DNA of 64,000 bases from Dirofilaria immitis. Taxonomy: Eukaryota > Nematoda > Chromadorea > Rhabditida > Onchocercidae. Shown here piece by piece: positions 23,571 through 38,200 of this stretch. The notes beneath the pieces are model-generated. The model was not told the origin of the DNA, ran no database searches, and saw only the letters and a list, made by a program, of their open reading frames with translations. The first letter of the stretch is position 1. The number at the start of each line of letters is the position of its first letter. The DNA is taken from positions 248,001-312,000 of the forward strand of contig JAKNDB010000018.1 in the NCBI GenBank assembly GCA_024305405.1, given 5' to 3'. A program made the translations under genes and the position numbers.

Positions 23571-26222
23571 AAATGTTTTATATGCTGATGTTTTATGCAA
23601 AATTGATATCGGTTACATTATTTCTATAAAATACAAATTTCATTAAGGTTTTTGTGATATTCAACATTTTATAAATGTTATATTATTAATCTCGTCCATT
23701 TAATCGTCAGGTATTTTAAGATCTTTACAAATAGCAATCAGTTTGGTCTCACATTAAAATCTCTCAGTTCAGCAAAATAAGTTCTGCTCTCCCTGATGGT
23801 ATATTCATTATACAACATGTCTGCTAGGCATCAACAGTGGTATTACTTTCTTCTAAGTTGCTATTTTACTTGGTTAAATTGAAAAAATGAAATTCAGATA
23901 ATTTGTTAGAAAACAATAAGGTAATTCTGTTATTGGTAGATGGCCTATATTCGTCTTTCAGTATGTTGCAGTTAAATTAATTAATATGTTGTTTTTTCAT
24001 CCCGCAAAAGTATTCTATGTCAACGCCTGCAACCATGAAGATATTAAAAACTGCCCAAAGTCATAATCTTTTATAGTTCAGATAAAGTAGAGTTAGAATG
24101 GCTCTATCTTATTGTTTCTGCTTAATCTTTTAAGTGGGAGCTGATTTTTAAACTTTTTTGCCTAAACTTCGTTGGAGGAGCAAGGACGTGGAGATTCCAT
24201 TCAGGACATTTTTTCATTTTATTTAATTGTTCTATTGATGTGAAAGCTTTATAAAGGTGTTATATTTTCAATTGTTCTTGTCCGAAACGTTTCAGTTTTT
24301 ATCTAGTTTTGTTGTTAATTCGGTTATGAAATTTTTTCGATATATGTCTCTCTTTTTTGCGGTCATTTTTGTTGTTTTTGTGGAATTCTGTTTTGCTTGT
24401 ATTGAAGACTAATAGCACCCTCTTTCCAGTGATTGAAATGCAGAGAAAATTTATTCGTTTTTGACTTCATCCACATGAATTTGGGACATGATTTTCGAAG
24501 TCGAAAGCTTTGAAGTTTTCTTGCATTTTTTTCTATTAGTTAAATATTTTGAAAGTCTTCGGTAACTCTGGATATTTCTTTTATTCAGTAACGTTTAATC
24601 AAAAACTGCAAAGTAATGAATTTATTCTGTTGAAGAAATATGCTTAACTCTGTAAATAGTGGTGAGTAGAGAAATTATAAATTTGTCTTTTTCAGTTCTT
24701 TTTATAAAGTTAGATATTCAAAATTATTCTTTCCTACCGATGATGGGAAGTGGAGTTAAAACGGATGAGAAAAGCAGGCGATAAATAGGAAAAAAACTAT
24801 AGCCGTATCCAGATATTGATACATTTCGATTGTCGTATTCTCAAACTTTTATCTTACTAATTGTAGCTAATGCTTGAAATTACATAACTATATAACTTTT
24901 CCTTATATATATTTTTTTAATGAAATTGTTCATAATGAATTGTATATGCTTAAGATTGGATGTGATTGATCTGAGATTTGATCTATTGAAAATCGCAAGG
25001 AAAGAGTTTAACATGGAAAATAAAGCATATATCAGTGAAGAACTAGTACATCATATTTTTTCTGGAAATTTTAATCAGATATGAAAAAGACTAGCTATTA
25101 AATGTTGACCAAGAGATGCATAGCTGAATAAAACATTTCTTTCAGTAGATATCTTGTAATCATACCCTACATTCTCCTTTTGCAAATCCCTATATCCAAT
25201 TAACAAGATTTGAATGGGATATTCCTGATTTTTTTGATCGACCTGTTCTCTTCTCTTTATTCTCTAAACTTTATTGTAGCGAGGTAAAATTGAATGAAAA
25301 ATAGTGATATGGAAAGAGAATAAATCTATTGTACAGGAAGAATATAAACTAGTTAACGAGGAAGTGGAAAATCATGATTATCCAATAATATGTTCATCTC
25401 AATCTCCTCCTATCAAACATTGAACTATTAATCGATTACAGGATATTGCAAATGTCCAAATAAATTTTCATTTTTCAAACCGATTATTTATTTAGGGAAA
25501 ATAATTAAATTATTATATAATTAGTATAAATAAATGTGAATATAATATATATTCCCATATTTGTTGAAAATTTTAATTAACCATAAAACATTTCATTTAT
25601 TTTATTTTGTAGTTTTTATTAGCTAACTGTTTTATATATAAAATTGATTTAGTATTCTGATTAAGTTTTGCAACACATATTATCATTGTGTGATTATCAA
25701 TTAATGTATTTTGCAATATTGTAAATCATAAACTTTTTGAATATAAAAAGTATTAATCTATAATGTTCCAATTTTAAGATGAATGTAAATTTTTAGATTT
25801 TGATGATATTAAAAAAGCTTATAATTTAAAATTTAAAAAATACTTGAGTTTTTGCCATTGAAAAGCAGCTTATCGAGCAGAGGTCATAAAATTCATTGAG
25901 CAATCTTTTATGTTATAGTCATTAGACTAAATTAAAGCTAAATGAAAAAGAAGGTTAGCATAATATTGAATGAGCTAAGCTGATTGGAACAAGAAATGAT
26001 CGGATCGATATTGTAAAAAATAAAAATGACGGAATGATCATTGAAGGTATAATGGATAAACGAATAAAAGCAATCTATGATAAGATCTTTCTTTTGATGA
26101 CCTGAAAATAAACAATGAGAAAATTGTTAAAAATAATTGTAGCCAAAAGATTTTCGCAGATGAATGGATGATAATGCTAATGATCTGATCTATTCAACAA
26201 TTTTTTTAAAATAGTAAAGAAT
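23571..26222. other. Intergenic, no gene seen
   Basis: AT-rich spacer between two plus-strand genes. It should contain the 3' UTR of the KANSL3-like gene and the promoter of the DB-module gene. No splice-framed coding sequence or RNA gene was recognised on either strand. Confidence 0.5.
26213..26214 (+). promoter_or_regulatory. Acceptor-like AG 8 nt before DB-module gene start
   Basis: TTTTTTTAAAATAG precedes TAAAGAAT and the ATG at 26223. The position fits a spliced-leader acceptor; the pyrimidine tract is somewhat distant from the AG, so this is weaker than the sites at 11322 and 32216. Confidence 0.35.
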
Positions 26223-28488
26223 ATGATGATTATGGAAAAGTTATCAATAATCGTAATCATTATATTATTATTAAATTACCGCCTGAGTTATGCTGTAAGT
26301 ATTTGAAGTATCATTAAATTTTTATTTTATTTTAAGTATTGAATATTATGAATTTAAAATAGTATGTGATATTAGTGTTAGTTATTTAAATTTATTCCGA
26401 TAGACTTAATTAATTCTCCAACAATTTTTGCAATGAATTTCACAATTGGTTTAAATGAAATCTTAGCTATGCATACATTTCTTCCACAAAATGAAATATT
26501 ATTTGATAGATCATTGGTAGGTGAAATCTGGATGAATTTTTTTTTACCAGGTTTTGTTATTTTTACATTTCAGTGCATTGGTTTAAATGGTCACAATTTT
26601 CCTGAATGCTATATGAGCCATTCTTGTACAGAAACACGTGTGAGTTTTATTTAAAAATTTTTTTAAATTCCATTTATAGCAAATGCATTTAATCAAACAA
26701 AATATTACTTCTTAATTTCTCTTTGTTGCTTCAAATTTTAGACTTAGATTTTAAGTCTAATAGAAATGAAAAATAAATGAAAAAAATTAAAATTTTAGCT
26801 TTCGAAAAATAAGTCATAAGTTAAAATGTTGATAAATTTCAATATTCGTCCTTTTCAGATAGCAAAATCGTTAAAAATTGGAGAAAGAGGAAAAATGATG
26901 ATGGATGGCAATTTCTTCAAGAAGCTCAAGCGCAGTCTTCTTTCATCACAGCAGTTCTGTATTTTCAATTAAACTTCATGATTATTTTTTGATCGTAAAT
27001 TGAACTTCACGTAACAGATATTCGTAATTCTATGCAAAAGCAGATTTCATATTAAAAATGCATGCCAAAATTATTCTTTGAAAATTTGATATTAACTCAT
27101 ATTTGCTTTAAAAAAAAGACTTAAAATTTGATCTTTCTTTTGCTTAGAATCTAAAAACTATATCGCATAGAATGTATTTACGACGCTTTTAAATATCGCT
27201 TTAGATTTGAAATATAGTTTTGTAGTTCTAAGAATGTAGAAAGCTTTTTGAAATCTTTGTATAGAAGAATTATTAATTTAAAAAAAAGTACGCAAACTTG
27301 AAAAGAAAAGATAGCATTCTTAGATAGATTTCAGATTGTTAGATTTTTTTTGAAATTTCAAAGTAAATTTATTGAATCTTCAAAAACTGGCAGCACTTCA
27401 AAGTAAATTTAACCTAAAGATTGAATCTATCTCAGATAGATAGATAGATTCATGAAAATCCCAATGTTTACTGCAGATCAGTAATGAAAGTGTTGCATTT
27501 TTGGAATGTTGTCGTGAGCGAAGATTGCCAGAAGTATGCTTACGAAAATGTTCTTATGCTAATTATAATCAGAATAGTGTAAGTTGTTCAAATTTTTATT
27601 AGAAATTATCACGATTTATTAAAATATTTGTTTCAATGCTTATCCATTCCAATGTCAATTTCATGTCTATCTCTTCAATCTTAATATGACAATAATAAAA
27701 ATATATAGTAATATAAGATAAAATATAATAACATATAAGATACATATGGGATCGATAAGACTTATATATTATTTAAAATATGCTTTTTATAAAAACATTT
27801 ATAAGATTACTGATGCATAAATTTATAATTTAAAAATCATTTATCATAATTAGTTAATTAAACTATTCATAAAATGTTTTTTAGTTTAATTAAGCCATTT
27901 TAAATCATCTTATCATTTTTAGCTTCGAAGGATGTTTTTACAAATGGATCCATGCCCTTTATTATCAGCTAATGATATCCATTTTTGTGCCGCACAAGAT
28001 CATGATCATCGACAATGTTGCATCACGAATGGAGTCACTACAACGCTTGCAGGACAAAAATGTTTAATATTTTGTGATCAGGTAAATTCATCTTTGTTTT
28101 CTCGATACTTCATTTTAATTTCACAGTTGCTTGTTTGTACAAAAATAAAGAGAACTAAGAATATGTTTGTCAACATTAAGCATAATTTAATCTTTAGCCT
28201 AATCGATCAAGACGTTTCTATAATTTTTAAATTCCAATCTCCTATATTAATCTGTACGAACAAATATTTTAAAAAATATTTTAGAGAATGCAAAATGGTA
28301 CCATTTTGGATAGATCATATCTTCCATGTTTGGAACGTTTTGAACCTATAAAAGAATGCTTTTGGCATTGGGCTCGAAAACGCTATCAATTGATGGAATT
28401 ATCTAAGAAATCTCGAATAAACGAATCTAAGATGAGTACTGACTATATTATTCAATTCAGTACCAAGCAACCACCATCACCATTTTGA
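26223..28488 (+). CDS. Secreted cysteine-rich DB-module protein
   Basis: Exons: 26223-26294, 26574-26639, 27477-27578, 27923-28081, 28285-28488 (TGA). All junctions are GT-AG and phase 0; 200 residues. Exon 1 is a complete signal peptide: MMIMEKL, a hydrophobic core of Ile/Val/Leu, and LSYA at the probable cleavage site. The rest holds about a dozen cysteines. The pattern FLECCRERRLPEVCLRKC, then DPCPLLSANDIHFCAA, then QCCITNGV and GQKCLIFC, ending in YLPCLERFEPIKECFW, is that of the nematode DB module (a Cys-rich domain found in secreted and surface proteins of worms, function unknown). The C-terminal 35 residues after ECFWHWARKRY are basic, then low complexity, ending KQPPSPF. The protein is inferred to be secreted. 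An optional exon may exist at 26859-26972. No frame breaks, unlike the larger neighbours. Confidence 0.88.
26859..26972 (+). CDS. Possible alternative terminal exon of the DB-module gene
   Basis: CCTTTTCAG at 26850-26858 is a strong acceptor. It opens 37 codons in phase 0 with the preceding exon (ends 26639), running IAKSLKIGERGKMMMDG and ending in TAA. Using it would yield a short secreted peptide lacking the DB module. No in-phase donor allows it to be a cassette exon. It may equally be a chance ORF after a cryptic acceptor. Confidence 0.25.
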   Translation: MAKSLKIGERGKMMMDGNFFKKLKRSLLSSQQFCIFN

Positions 28489-31400
28489 TAATTATCAATA
28501 ATTTTTAGAAATTTGAACATTTTTTAAAAAACAAGCTTCTAAAAATTTATTTCTATATGAGATAAGTTAAATGCTTCTTCTAATGGATTGATGATTAAAG
28601 AAAAAGTATGATTGAAAAAAAATGCAAGCCTGTTTTCTAAATAAGTTCTCTAAGAAATGAGAAAAAGAGCCTAGGATTTCATGTCTTGTTTAATTGAATT
28701 TTTCTTATTTAAAGTGTGCTATCATTTGCCATTTTTATGATAGTATAATGTTTATAACGACTGCAAATCTACATTTTATTATTAAGGTGTGCGATAAGAT
28801 CGAACTATTACCTTTCTATTAAAGATCATGTATCTTGTTTTCATAAATACTTTTAGGCTTATATAAATAAAATTCCATTTTTATCAATTTACCTGCTGTC
28901 AAATCGGTCGTAAATTTCGTCTGTTATAAATTTAAAATCAGTGAAAATTCAAAATTGATTGAATTTAATCTATTCTTAATTTATAATTATACTAGAAAAT
29001 AAACTTCAGGAATATTCTTGAAAATGATAGTAAAATACTAACTTATCATTTTATTAAAAGATAAGATGATATGGTTTAACTTTTTGAAATCTCTATTCCT
29101 TGCTAAGTGATAATTAACTTTATAGTGCGATAAAAAAAGTCAAGATAATATGATTTAAATATATTTCGAAATAAGGAAAATTCACTTTTCGATATTGACG
29201 TTATCTTCTCTGATAATAAATTAAATTTCATATTCATTAGCTGTCAAACATTTATGACGAAGTATTATTTCGTTTTTTTTTTCATCACTAATAAATCTCG
29301 AATAAACGAAAATATTAAGTGAGATATGTCGTATTAATTGTCTTTAGTCTTTCTTAGGAAGAAATATACGAAAGACTTTATCATCAATTATTACTCTCGA
29401 GATCCTTTCTCATGAAAGATCATGTTCATAATTAAATTTTAATATATGCATATACAAGAGTTTTTTTCGTTTAATTGTTATGAATTTCTTTTGCTCGTTA
29501 TGTCAGGAAAAGTTTGAATCTAAAATAGCTCAGTAGCATTATTTAATTTACTATTAATGCTAAACAACTCTTAGCGAAAAGGAAAAAGAAAAAAGAGAAA
29601 CGAAATTTCTGATTTTTGATTTATTAATAAATGATCATTGAAAATGATATTTTATGAAAATTGTTATATTAGTAATAAAAATTAATTTCTATTAATCATA
29701 AAATCCTTCATAATATATACGAAATAGTTTTTAAAAATTAACAATTTTATAAGTTTCATTTACGAATTATAAAACAAAATGGTAATTCTATTAAGCGATA
29801 AATATATTATTAATTATAGAAAAATTAGAAATAATCAGAAATAAATATTCTAAAATTGTAAAATAACCTTACATAGCATTTGCTATTAAAATGATTCATA
29901 AACATTTTATTGTCAACAAACTTTTTATTATTTCAAAATTTCCAATATCATTTTTAGCATTATTTTTAGATAGTTAAAACAATCGCTGAAATTTATTATT
30001 TCATATCTTCCAAATTGCTGTTTTTATTATCAATTAAAGTTGAAAATTGATTGAAGAAAAATTTCATGAGAAAATATAATCTTGCATTATCAATATTATC
30101 CCATTTTTTACTAAACTTTCACTCAAATCGTTGTTACAAACAACAAATAATACTTCTGATAATAAAAAGAAAAGACAAGCTTTCAGTTATCAAGGAACAA
30201 AAAAAAAATGCAAATAAAGAATTCCCAAATGATCGAGAATTAGAAGAAGAAAATAGCCTGAATTAGAAGAGGAAAATAGCCTAATTTACAACTATGATTA
30301 GCATTGTAATCTCTACTGATAATAATTAAGATGAACTTTATTCTGAAATTTTTATTTCTATTTTAGTTTCAAAAAAACGAACATATTCTTGTGAATAATG
30401 CAAAAATTTATCTTTAGCAATTTTATCATTATTTTTGTTTGTTTAAGCTATATATTGACAAATTAAAAGTTATCAATAAATTTGTTTACCTTACTAATAG
30501 CTCTATTCTCGAGGAATTTGTATTAATTTTCATAAATAATCAAAGTCCACATTTATAAGAGAATAGAGCAGCAATTAATTTAAATTAGTAAAATTTAAAT
30601 TCGAGGAAAAATCAAAATTAGTTGGATTTATATTTCTTATGATTTTATGCTTTATAAAAAGACAAATGAATTATGAGAAATAAGAAAGGTTGGAAATGTT
30701 TGATTTTATTTCTTCCATAAAATACATTGAATCATATATTGCATAATTTTCAAATCGCAATATCGCAAAAAAAAGAGTCGCAAACATCGAATGAATAACT
30801 TTTACTTTTACCGCATTCTCGAATTTTATTTAATCCGTTTGGTTCATATTAACAGCTTGTGATTTATTTTTCTTTCTTCACATCTGTAAGTATAAAAGTT
30901 GAATTATCGCATTCAAACTTTTATTTTGAAATTTCATGCATTGTTCGATGATGAAATATATGAAATTGTTTATAAAAATTATATTTTATATCAAATGTAA
31001 CAGATTATTAAATATTGATTTATGATTCTCAAAATATATGGATTAGATGGTAAAGAAGATGATCATGATCATTTTTATAGCAGTGAATAAGTCTTAGAGA
31101 AGATATTAATTATTAAAATTTCGAATCTTTCATTTTCTTAATGCATTATTAGAACTAAAAATATTAATAAAGTGATGAGCTTAGAATTCGTACGACAACT
31201 TTTTTAATAGATAATATTTCACAGATTGCTTATTAGTATCGAAAATTTTTCATCAAATAGCTTATTATTTTTGAATTATGCAAAATTGAAAGTAAAAAAA
31301 AAATGGAAAAAATTCTGATCCTTCTGATAGATATTGGTAAAGGATGATCGTTTTATTTTCTTTTTTTGGCCAAAAAAACGAAATATTTCTCAATTCGTTT

Positions 31401-32215
31401 TGTCATCATCGATTAGCAGTTGCAAATGGAAGCCTATTATTTTTATCAGCAACACTTTCTCAAATAGGTTCTTTTTGAATAAGCTTTCCTATTCTTGGGC
31501 CAGATCTATTCCACTGTTTCGAATGGGTTGCAAGCAAAGTCATAATTTTTGCTTTATGTGATAAAAGTTGTCTTCTTCAAAAGCCAGGTTATTTTCTTTT
31601 TAAAATTTTTTGACAATAAAATGAATTTCCGATTACTTTTGTTCATTATTACAAAAAAAAAAAAAAAATAATAAACCTTCCTGTTATTCTTTAAAATTAT
31701 TCCATGCCAAACAATTGAAAAATAATTTTATTTTAAATTATTGATTTATTATTTATAATTCCACATATATATCTTAAAATTATCATTTATTTATCAATTT
31801 TTCTAATCAAATATTGAATTTGGTATTGAAAAAATATTCTGAAAATAGGTGCAATCAATGCTAATGGCAGCATGGAAAATTAGTAAAATGCAATAAATAT
31901 TTATTGAATTAACTTTTGAATATGAATTCTAAATATTTTATTTTCTCTGTCCTTCGATGGAAAGTTTCACTGAAAGGTTTGTCCTCTCTATCGTATGTCC
32001 GATAACTGATTAGTTTAGTAGAAACAAATTCTCGAGGAAACATAAGAAATATTTTAGCTTCTGATCGATTTGTTTTCAAATGTAAGAAAATCTTTTGGAA
32101 AGAAAAAAAAGAGGAAAAATAAGATAATATTTGAAATGGCTCTATTCTCATTATTAATATATAAATTATTCTATATATGATAATGTAAAATCATTGATAA
32201 AATTTCAACTTTTGC
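28489..32215. other. Intergenic, no gene seen
   Basis: Very AT-rich 3.7 kb with long A and T runs. ORFs at 30051-30266 and 31334-31561 (+) are low-complexity translations without splice framing. An AATAAA near 28866 could be a poly(A) signal for the DB-module gene. It should also hold the innexin promoter if the proposed first exon at 32233 is right. Confidence 0.5.
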
Positions 32216-32217
32216 AG
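32216..32217 (+). promoter_or_regulatory. Acceptor 15 nt upstream of proposed innexin start
   Basis: CAACTTTTGCAG followed by a 15-nt leader and ATG at 32233, with a perfect GTGAGT donor 25 nt after the ATG. This is consistent with spliced-leader addition to the innexin mRNA. Confidence 0.45.
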
Positions 32218-32232
32218 TGAAAAAAATTTGAA

Positions 32233-35200
32233 ATGTTCCGGCATACTCTACCAGTTGGTGAGTATTTTCAGAAACTTCGCTTCATCGTTTGTCAGAATAT
32301 TCGTAGTTTTTAGATGCTTCCTGTTTGGTGGAAACTGCTATTGTATAAATTTTAGAAGAATTTAAATTTATAAAGTAAATGATAAATAAAATTTAAAAAT
32401 TATCTAAATATCGACAATTTAAAGAATTTTTCCTTTTTTTTAAATCAAAATTCTTTCATTGCAATTCGTATACTTTGAACTATGAATATATGCTAATTTG
32501 TATAAAAATTCATAGGAATGATTATAAAAAAAAATTCAACAACAGAAATAATTAAATGTCTAATTTTTTTCTTTGATTCAAAGGAAGTGGAAGTCTTTAA
32601 AGTCTTTAAAGTTAAATATTTCATATGACAAAAAGTTATTAGTTGCTAATAATTTCCATTATAAAAGAAATGATTTATTTCTCGAAACTTGCTACTAATA
32701 TTATGATTCTAGAGAATCATAATAAACATTTTCTAACTTTAAATTAGCTATCAGTGATTTTTTGCTTGTTATATTTGAAAATTAAAAACGAAAATATTGT
32801 AATATCAATTCTTATTATTTCAGATATATCAAAGCAATTATTAGTAAAAATATTTTTAATATTTTAGAAAAAATAAATAAAAATTACGAAATTCTATCAA
32901 AGTTTTAAAAATGCATATTTATTTGCAATTATTTCATATTTATTTATCATTCTTTTTTTTCTTGCTTTTATGCAAAACTTTCAATGCAAAAATGGCTTCA
33001 TAGCTTCATTTAATGTATATATATATATATATTTTTTAAATCAAAAAGAATTTGCAAACGAATTAATATTTAAAAATGAGTGTTGTCAAAGTAATTTAGT
33101 CAACTAAAATTATTTATGAAAATGTATGTATAAAATTAAACAAATCATTCTTTTATTTTCTTTTAATTCAACTTCTTCAACGATACTAATTTTATCTCAG
33201 ACTTCATCGACTTTACTTCATTTCTTATTTTATATCCGATAATTAGATATATCTTATAGTAATTATTGGTTTATAAATGATAGCTTTAGGAAAATTTAAC
33301 TATGAAAACAAGATGACTCATATAATTATTTTAGTATATTTTAGTATATTTATCAATCTTTGTTTTGTCAAAGCAAAAATTTTTTTCATTCAAGAAAAAG
33401 AAAAGATTTTAAAGAAATTCTGATAAATTCTTAAAGAATAGAATTTTCATCAGGCTAAGATTTAAAGTCTAGAATGGACCAGCAAGATTACTTTAACTCC
33501 TTTCTTAAAAATTCAAAAAAATGCATAAAAAACAAGTCCTCGTTATTTTCCTCAAAGTCATTTTACGCACGACGAAATTCTCCTCATTCAAGCATACGTC
33601 AACTTTAAGTTAAGTAATACATAAGCAAGTGATTTGATGATAAATAGCATTTGAGTGACGAGAAAACAGTATCGAAATAAAATATATTTTCGTTGTCATT
33701 TAGTATATTGACTTTGGCTTGACCTTTAGTTTTATTCGCAACTACTATAATATTTCGAAAAATTAAACTATAAGAAAATGCTTCTCATTTCCATAAAATA
33801 AGTTAATGCTATCTCGAATTTCAGATATTTTAACGTCATCATATCTATCACTTCATTCGACTTTGTCAAGCAAAACTGAACCTAATATTTAACCCCGAAT
33901 AAATGACAGATATTTTTATATAATTTTTAATTATTTCAAATTAGAAAACCGATAAATCTTCTTAGCACGAACATTATTTAATTTTAATTAATAATTTTTT
34001 ATTAATTATTTTATGGATCAATTATACGAGAACAGAAATCGAATTTTTGATTTTATTGATAAATCAATAATAATTTATTGATTTATTACTTTTAGATCCT
34101 GATAAGCATATTCATGAATAATATTTACAACAACATGAAATGAAATTAGCCTAGTATACGAGAAGATAACTTAATAATTGATAAAATCTCTTTACGGTAG
34201 CTTACACTTGGAGGAAATTTAAATTTCCCAATAAAATCATAATTAAATTTGTCGAACTTTGAAATACCCAATCGCTTTCTTTTCCTTCCTTAGTTTTTTT
34301 TTTTTTACTTTTTGCGTAATTTAATGCAAAAAATATTGGTTATAAATTTTTTTTTGTTTTTTATCAGTTGTTTATTATTGTGATATGATATCATGATGTG
34401 AATCTGAAATCTGATTAGATGTATTTAGTAACAGAAGTTATGCTTTTTAAATTTAATGTGAAACATGAGTGAATAAAAGATATCAATTAATGTATATTTC
34501 AATAAAATCGATTATACATTTTGGCATAAAAGATAAATCAATCAAAAGATAAAATATATTCTATTGATTATATACAAATTTTCAGCTTCCATTAACTGTT
34601 AAAGTTTAACTAAAACTAATTTGTAATTTTCACTAATTTAATAAACAATATAGGGGAATTGATAATTTTACAACTAATACTTTTAAAAGATGATGAAAAT
34701 GAGGAAAATTTCTTTTATAATAACTTCATCGATTATAATGAAATGAATACATTGGCATTAATCACTTTTATTTTATATTCATAAGATTATTTCTAAAAAT
34801 TTTTAGTAAGTTTAGAATTACTCCAAGCTTTGATTATGTAAAATTATTCGTAGTATAAAATAGAACTAATTATTTATTTTATTAAAATGAGATATCTGAA
34901 ATATTGAAATTTGATATAAATAATCTTCTTTGGTTCGAATGAATTTTTCAAAATATATGTTCCCAACTTTTTTTTTAAATTTAGAAGCAATACGTTCTAT
35001 GGAAATTTTTAAGACAAAATTTTCTCAACAAATATATATCAATATAATATTGCAATCATTGATAATAGGTGTATGAAACAAAATTAGCACCTTTAATTAC
35101 AAGAATATCATAAACCAGTATGATAATTTTTATCAGCTAATATCAATTAATCAATTCATAGTTATAATTATCAATTAAATAAAAAAAATTAAAAATTCAG

Positions 35201-38200
35201 AGAAAAAAAAGAAGGCATTATAATAATAAGCGATAGTTTGGCAATTATTTACTGCACTTCCTCTTTTTTTTTTCGATGATTTAAATTTAAATAATGTCCT
35301 TTCTCGTCATTTGCTAAATTTATTTAATTTCAGTCAATTCTTTTTTTCATCGGAAATAAAAACGGACATTTATTAACTTTCTACTAAATGCATATTCATC
35401 AATATTTACAGCATTTCCTCTTTTTAGTTATAAAAAAAAGAGAAAACCAAAACATGGCTTTTTCTCACAACGAATATTTAATTTAAACATGTTTAAATAG
35501 TAAGCTATTATTACCCGGAGGGAACCAATCCATTAAAAACAAATATTTAAATTCATAACATTTATTTCTTATCGATACATATAGATACAGTATGCCATAA
35601 ATAAATATACAAATATGAAGAAATTTCTCACTCTCTTATTTTATACGGAACGATAACTAACTTCGAAGAAAATATTAATTGAGTATAATCGATTACCAGA
35701 AGCGAGAAGCGATCATTGGATAATATGAAAACAGATTTAAATATAGGCCAAATAATCCTAAGCATGATACTTTCATATTTGATTATTTAAAGTTAAACGA
35801 GAAAAACTTGATTAACGGATAAATTTTTTTAACAGAAAAATAAACAAATACTGTTATTGCAATGCAATGACAATAACTGCTGATTGCAATAACAATAAGC
35901 AACAAATCATTGTTACAACTTCAGTTACAATAATAATAATATCCATATAATAGCCATCATTATTATCATTTTTATTATTATTATTATAACATCTATAAAT
36001 AGCTTATAATTATTATTATTCTCACTATTATTATTATAAAATTATAGAAACGAATGTGTGAATGTATAAATTTTTACATGGATATTTTTTAAATCCATTT
36101 TAAGTAATGAATATTCTTTTAACCCATATTTTGTCACGTGAATGATGATAAATCTGTGAATTTTTACGTCTGGATGGATACTCTTTTAGCATATATTAAA
36201 TCAGATGTTTAAAAACTTTTATCAGATATGCCTAATTACTTATTTAAATTATAGATTCGAATGAATGCATACAAAAGGTATGCATGATATATTGCATAAA
36301 AATCCGGGAATGATATAGTTAATCATCTGCATAATACGATTCATATATTATAGGAATCTTGTTCCAATTGTTGTCATAATCATATTAGCAATGATAATAG
36401 TGATAGCTATCATATGGATATTATTACTATTGTTATTGTAACTGAATCTCGTTGTTTATTGTTATTGCAATCATCAGTCATTGTCGTTGCATTGCAATAA
36501 CAATGTTTGTTTGTGCTTTTTTTCGCTGCTTTTTCCTACTAGTATTTCCTCCAGCGGTAGTATTATTTCCTTATAGCTACTCTTCACATTATTAAAGAAT
36601 TTTTATAATTGAAAATAGCAATTCAATCTATTCACTTATTTTCCTTTTCTCCCATCTTTGTCTTCATCCGTTTCAAAGAGCCAAGAAACGAAGTAATTTT
36701 CATTTAAACAATTAGGCAATAATTATTTCTTACTTTAACTATTTCATTTTTTATTAAAAAAAAAAAAAAAAAAGAAACAATGGCAAATTGAAAATGATCA
36801 TTTATCTCTTCTTTTGAATAATAATAAATAAATGAAGCAATTAATATTATTATCTAAAATATTTGCTTATTTCTTCATTATCATATTATTATATCGAAAT
36901 GATAGAATTAATGAATGATATCAAAAGAAATGTAAATCATATTTAGAAATGTAAATGCATAAGTAAAAATTTTTATTTCTTTCATCTTGAGATAAATATG
37001 TTAGTCGTAAATGAATTTTATCATACATATGGAAACATTTTAATCATTGATTATCATATTTTAGATATAAATCAATATTTATCTAAACGATATCAACAAA
37101 ACTAAAGTATTCGTTCCATAAAATAGCACATATTATCGGATATCAATTAGGATGATGATAAATGTATATATGCGCTTAATGTATATCGATACATGCTCTA
37201 AAATACTCTCGAAAAGATCTATTATATTTATTAAAAAGTTTCAGACTTCATTGCTTTGCTCGGAAAAGAAATTTTCTCTTATCCAAAGAAAAATACGAAA
37301 AAAAAAGAAAGAAGACAATTTTAGGCTCTTCACATTTAAATTTTAGGCCTAACAATTGTGAATACGCATAGGATCAATCTATCTCTTTTGCCTTCATTGC
37401 TATCGGAATGTTAGTTGCAAAACTTCTCGTTCACATTATTTTTTTGTCCTTTTCATCCAAACTTTGCCAATTCTTACATAATTATCATTTTACGATATAA
37501 ACATATTTGTAAAAAAAAAAAAGAAAACAAAAATTCCTTTTCTATTTTCATTCAAATTATTACATGAAATTATAGTTAAATTATAATATATCATAGAGTT
37601 ATTTTGATATTCTTAAATAATAAACAGATATATTAATCCATCGAATTTCATTTCTTACATTAGATTAATAGATTAATAAATCAGTAAATTTTCAGTATAG
37701 ACATATGTAAGTACTAGCAATAATTTTAGTCCATTGACTTATTTGATGAAAAAAATTCTGAAATTTTTAAATTATCATTTAAAAGAAAGAACGATCTTCT
37801 ATGCTTTTGCGATAATTTAAAATTCAGCAAAATCTACCAGAATGAATTAATTTCATTCTGATTTATGCAATTTTTAAATATGTTTATTATCATAACAAAG
37901 TTTTAATTCATGAAATAAATTAATTATTCATATCAACATTTACTTATAATTTTACTTAATAATGAATTAATTATGATAATTGCATTCACTTCTACATTAT
38001 ACATTTTATCATTATTTTTAGCTTTGCAATCTTCATTTTAAAATCTTCAATGCTTTTAATTTTTACTAATTTTATTATTTAGTACAGCAAGTCATATCGG
38101 TCTCAGCAATATCAGTTATATATATATGTTAAGATATCGATTTGATATAAAAATACTGCTCATCAAATGATCTAAAAGTTTAAATAATTTGTTTATAAAT

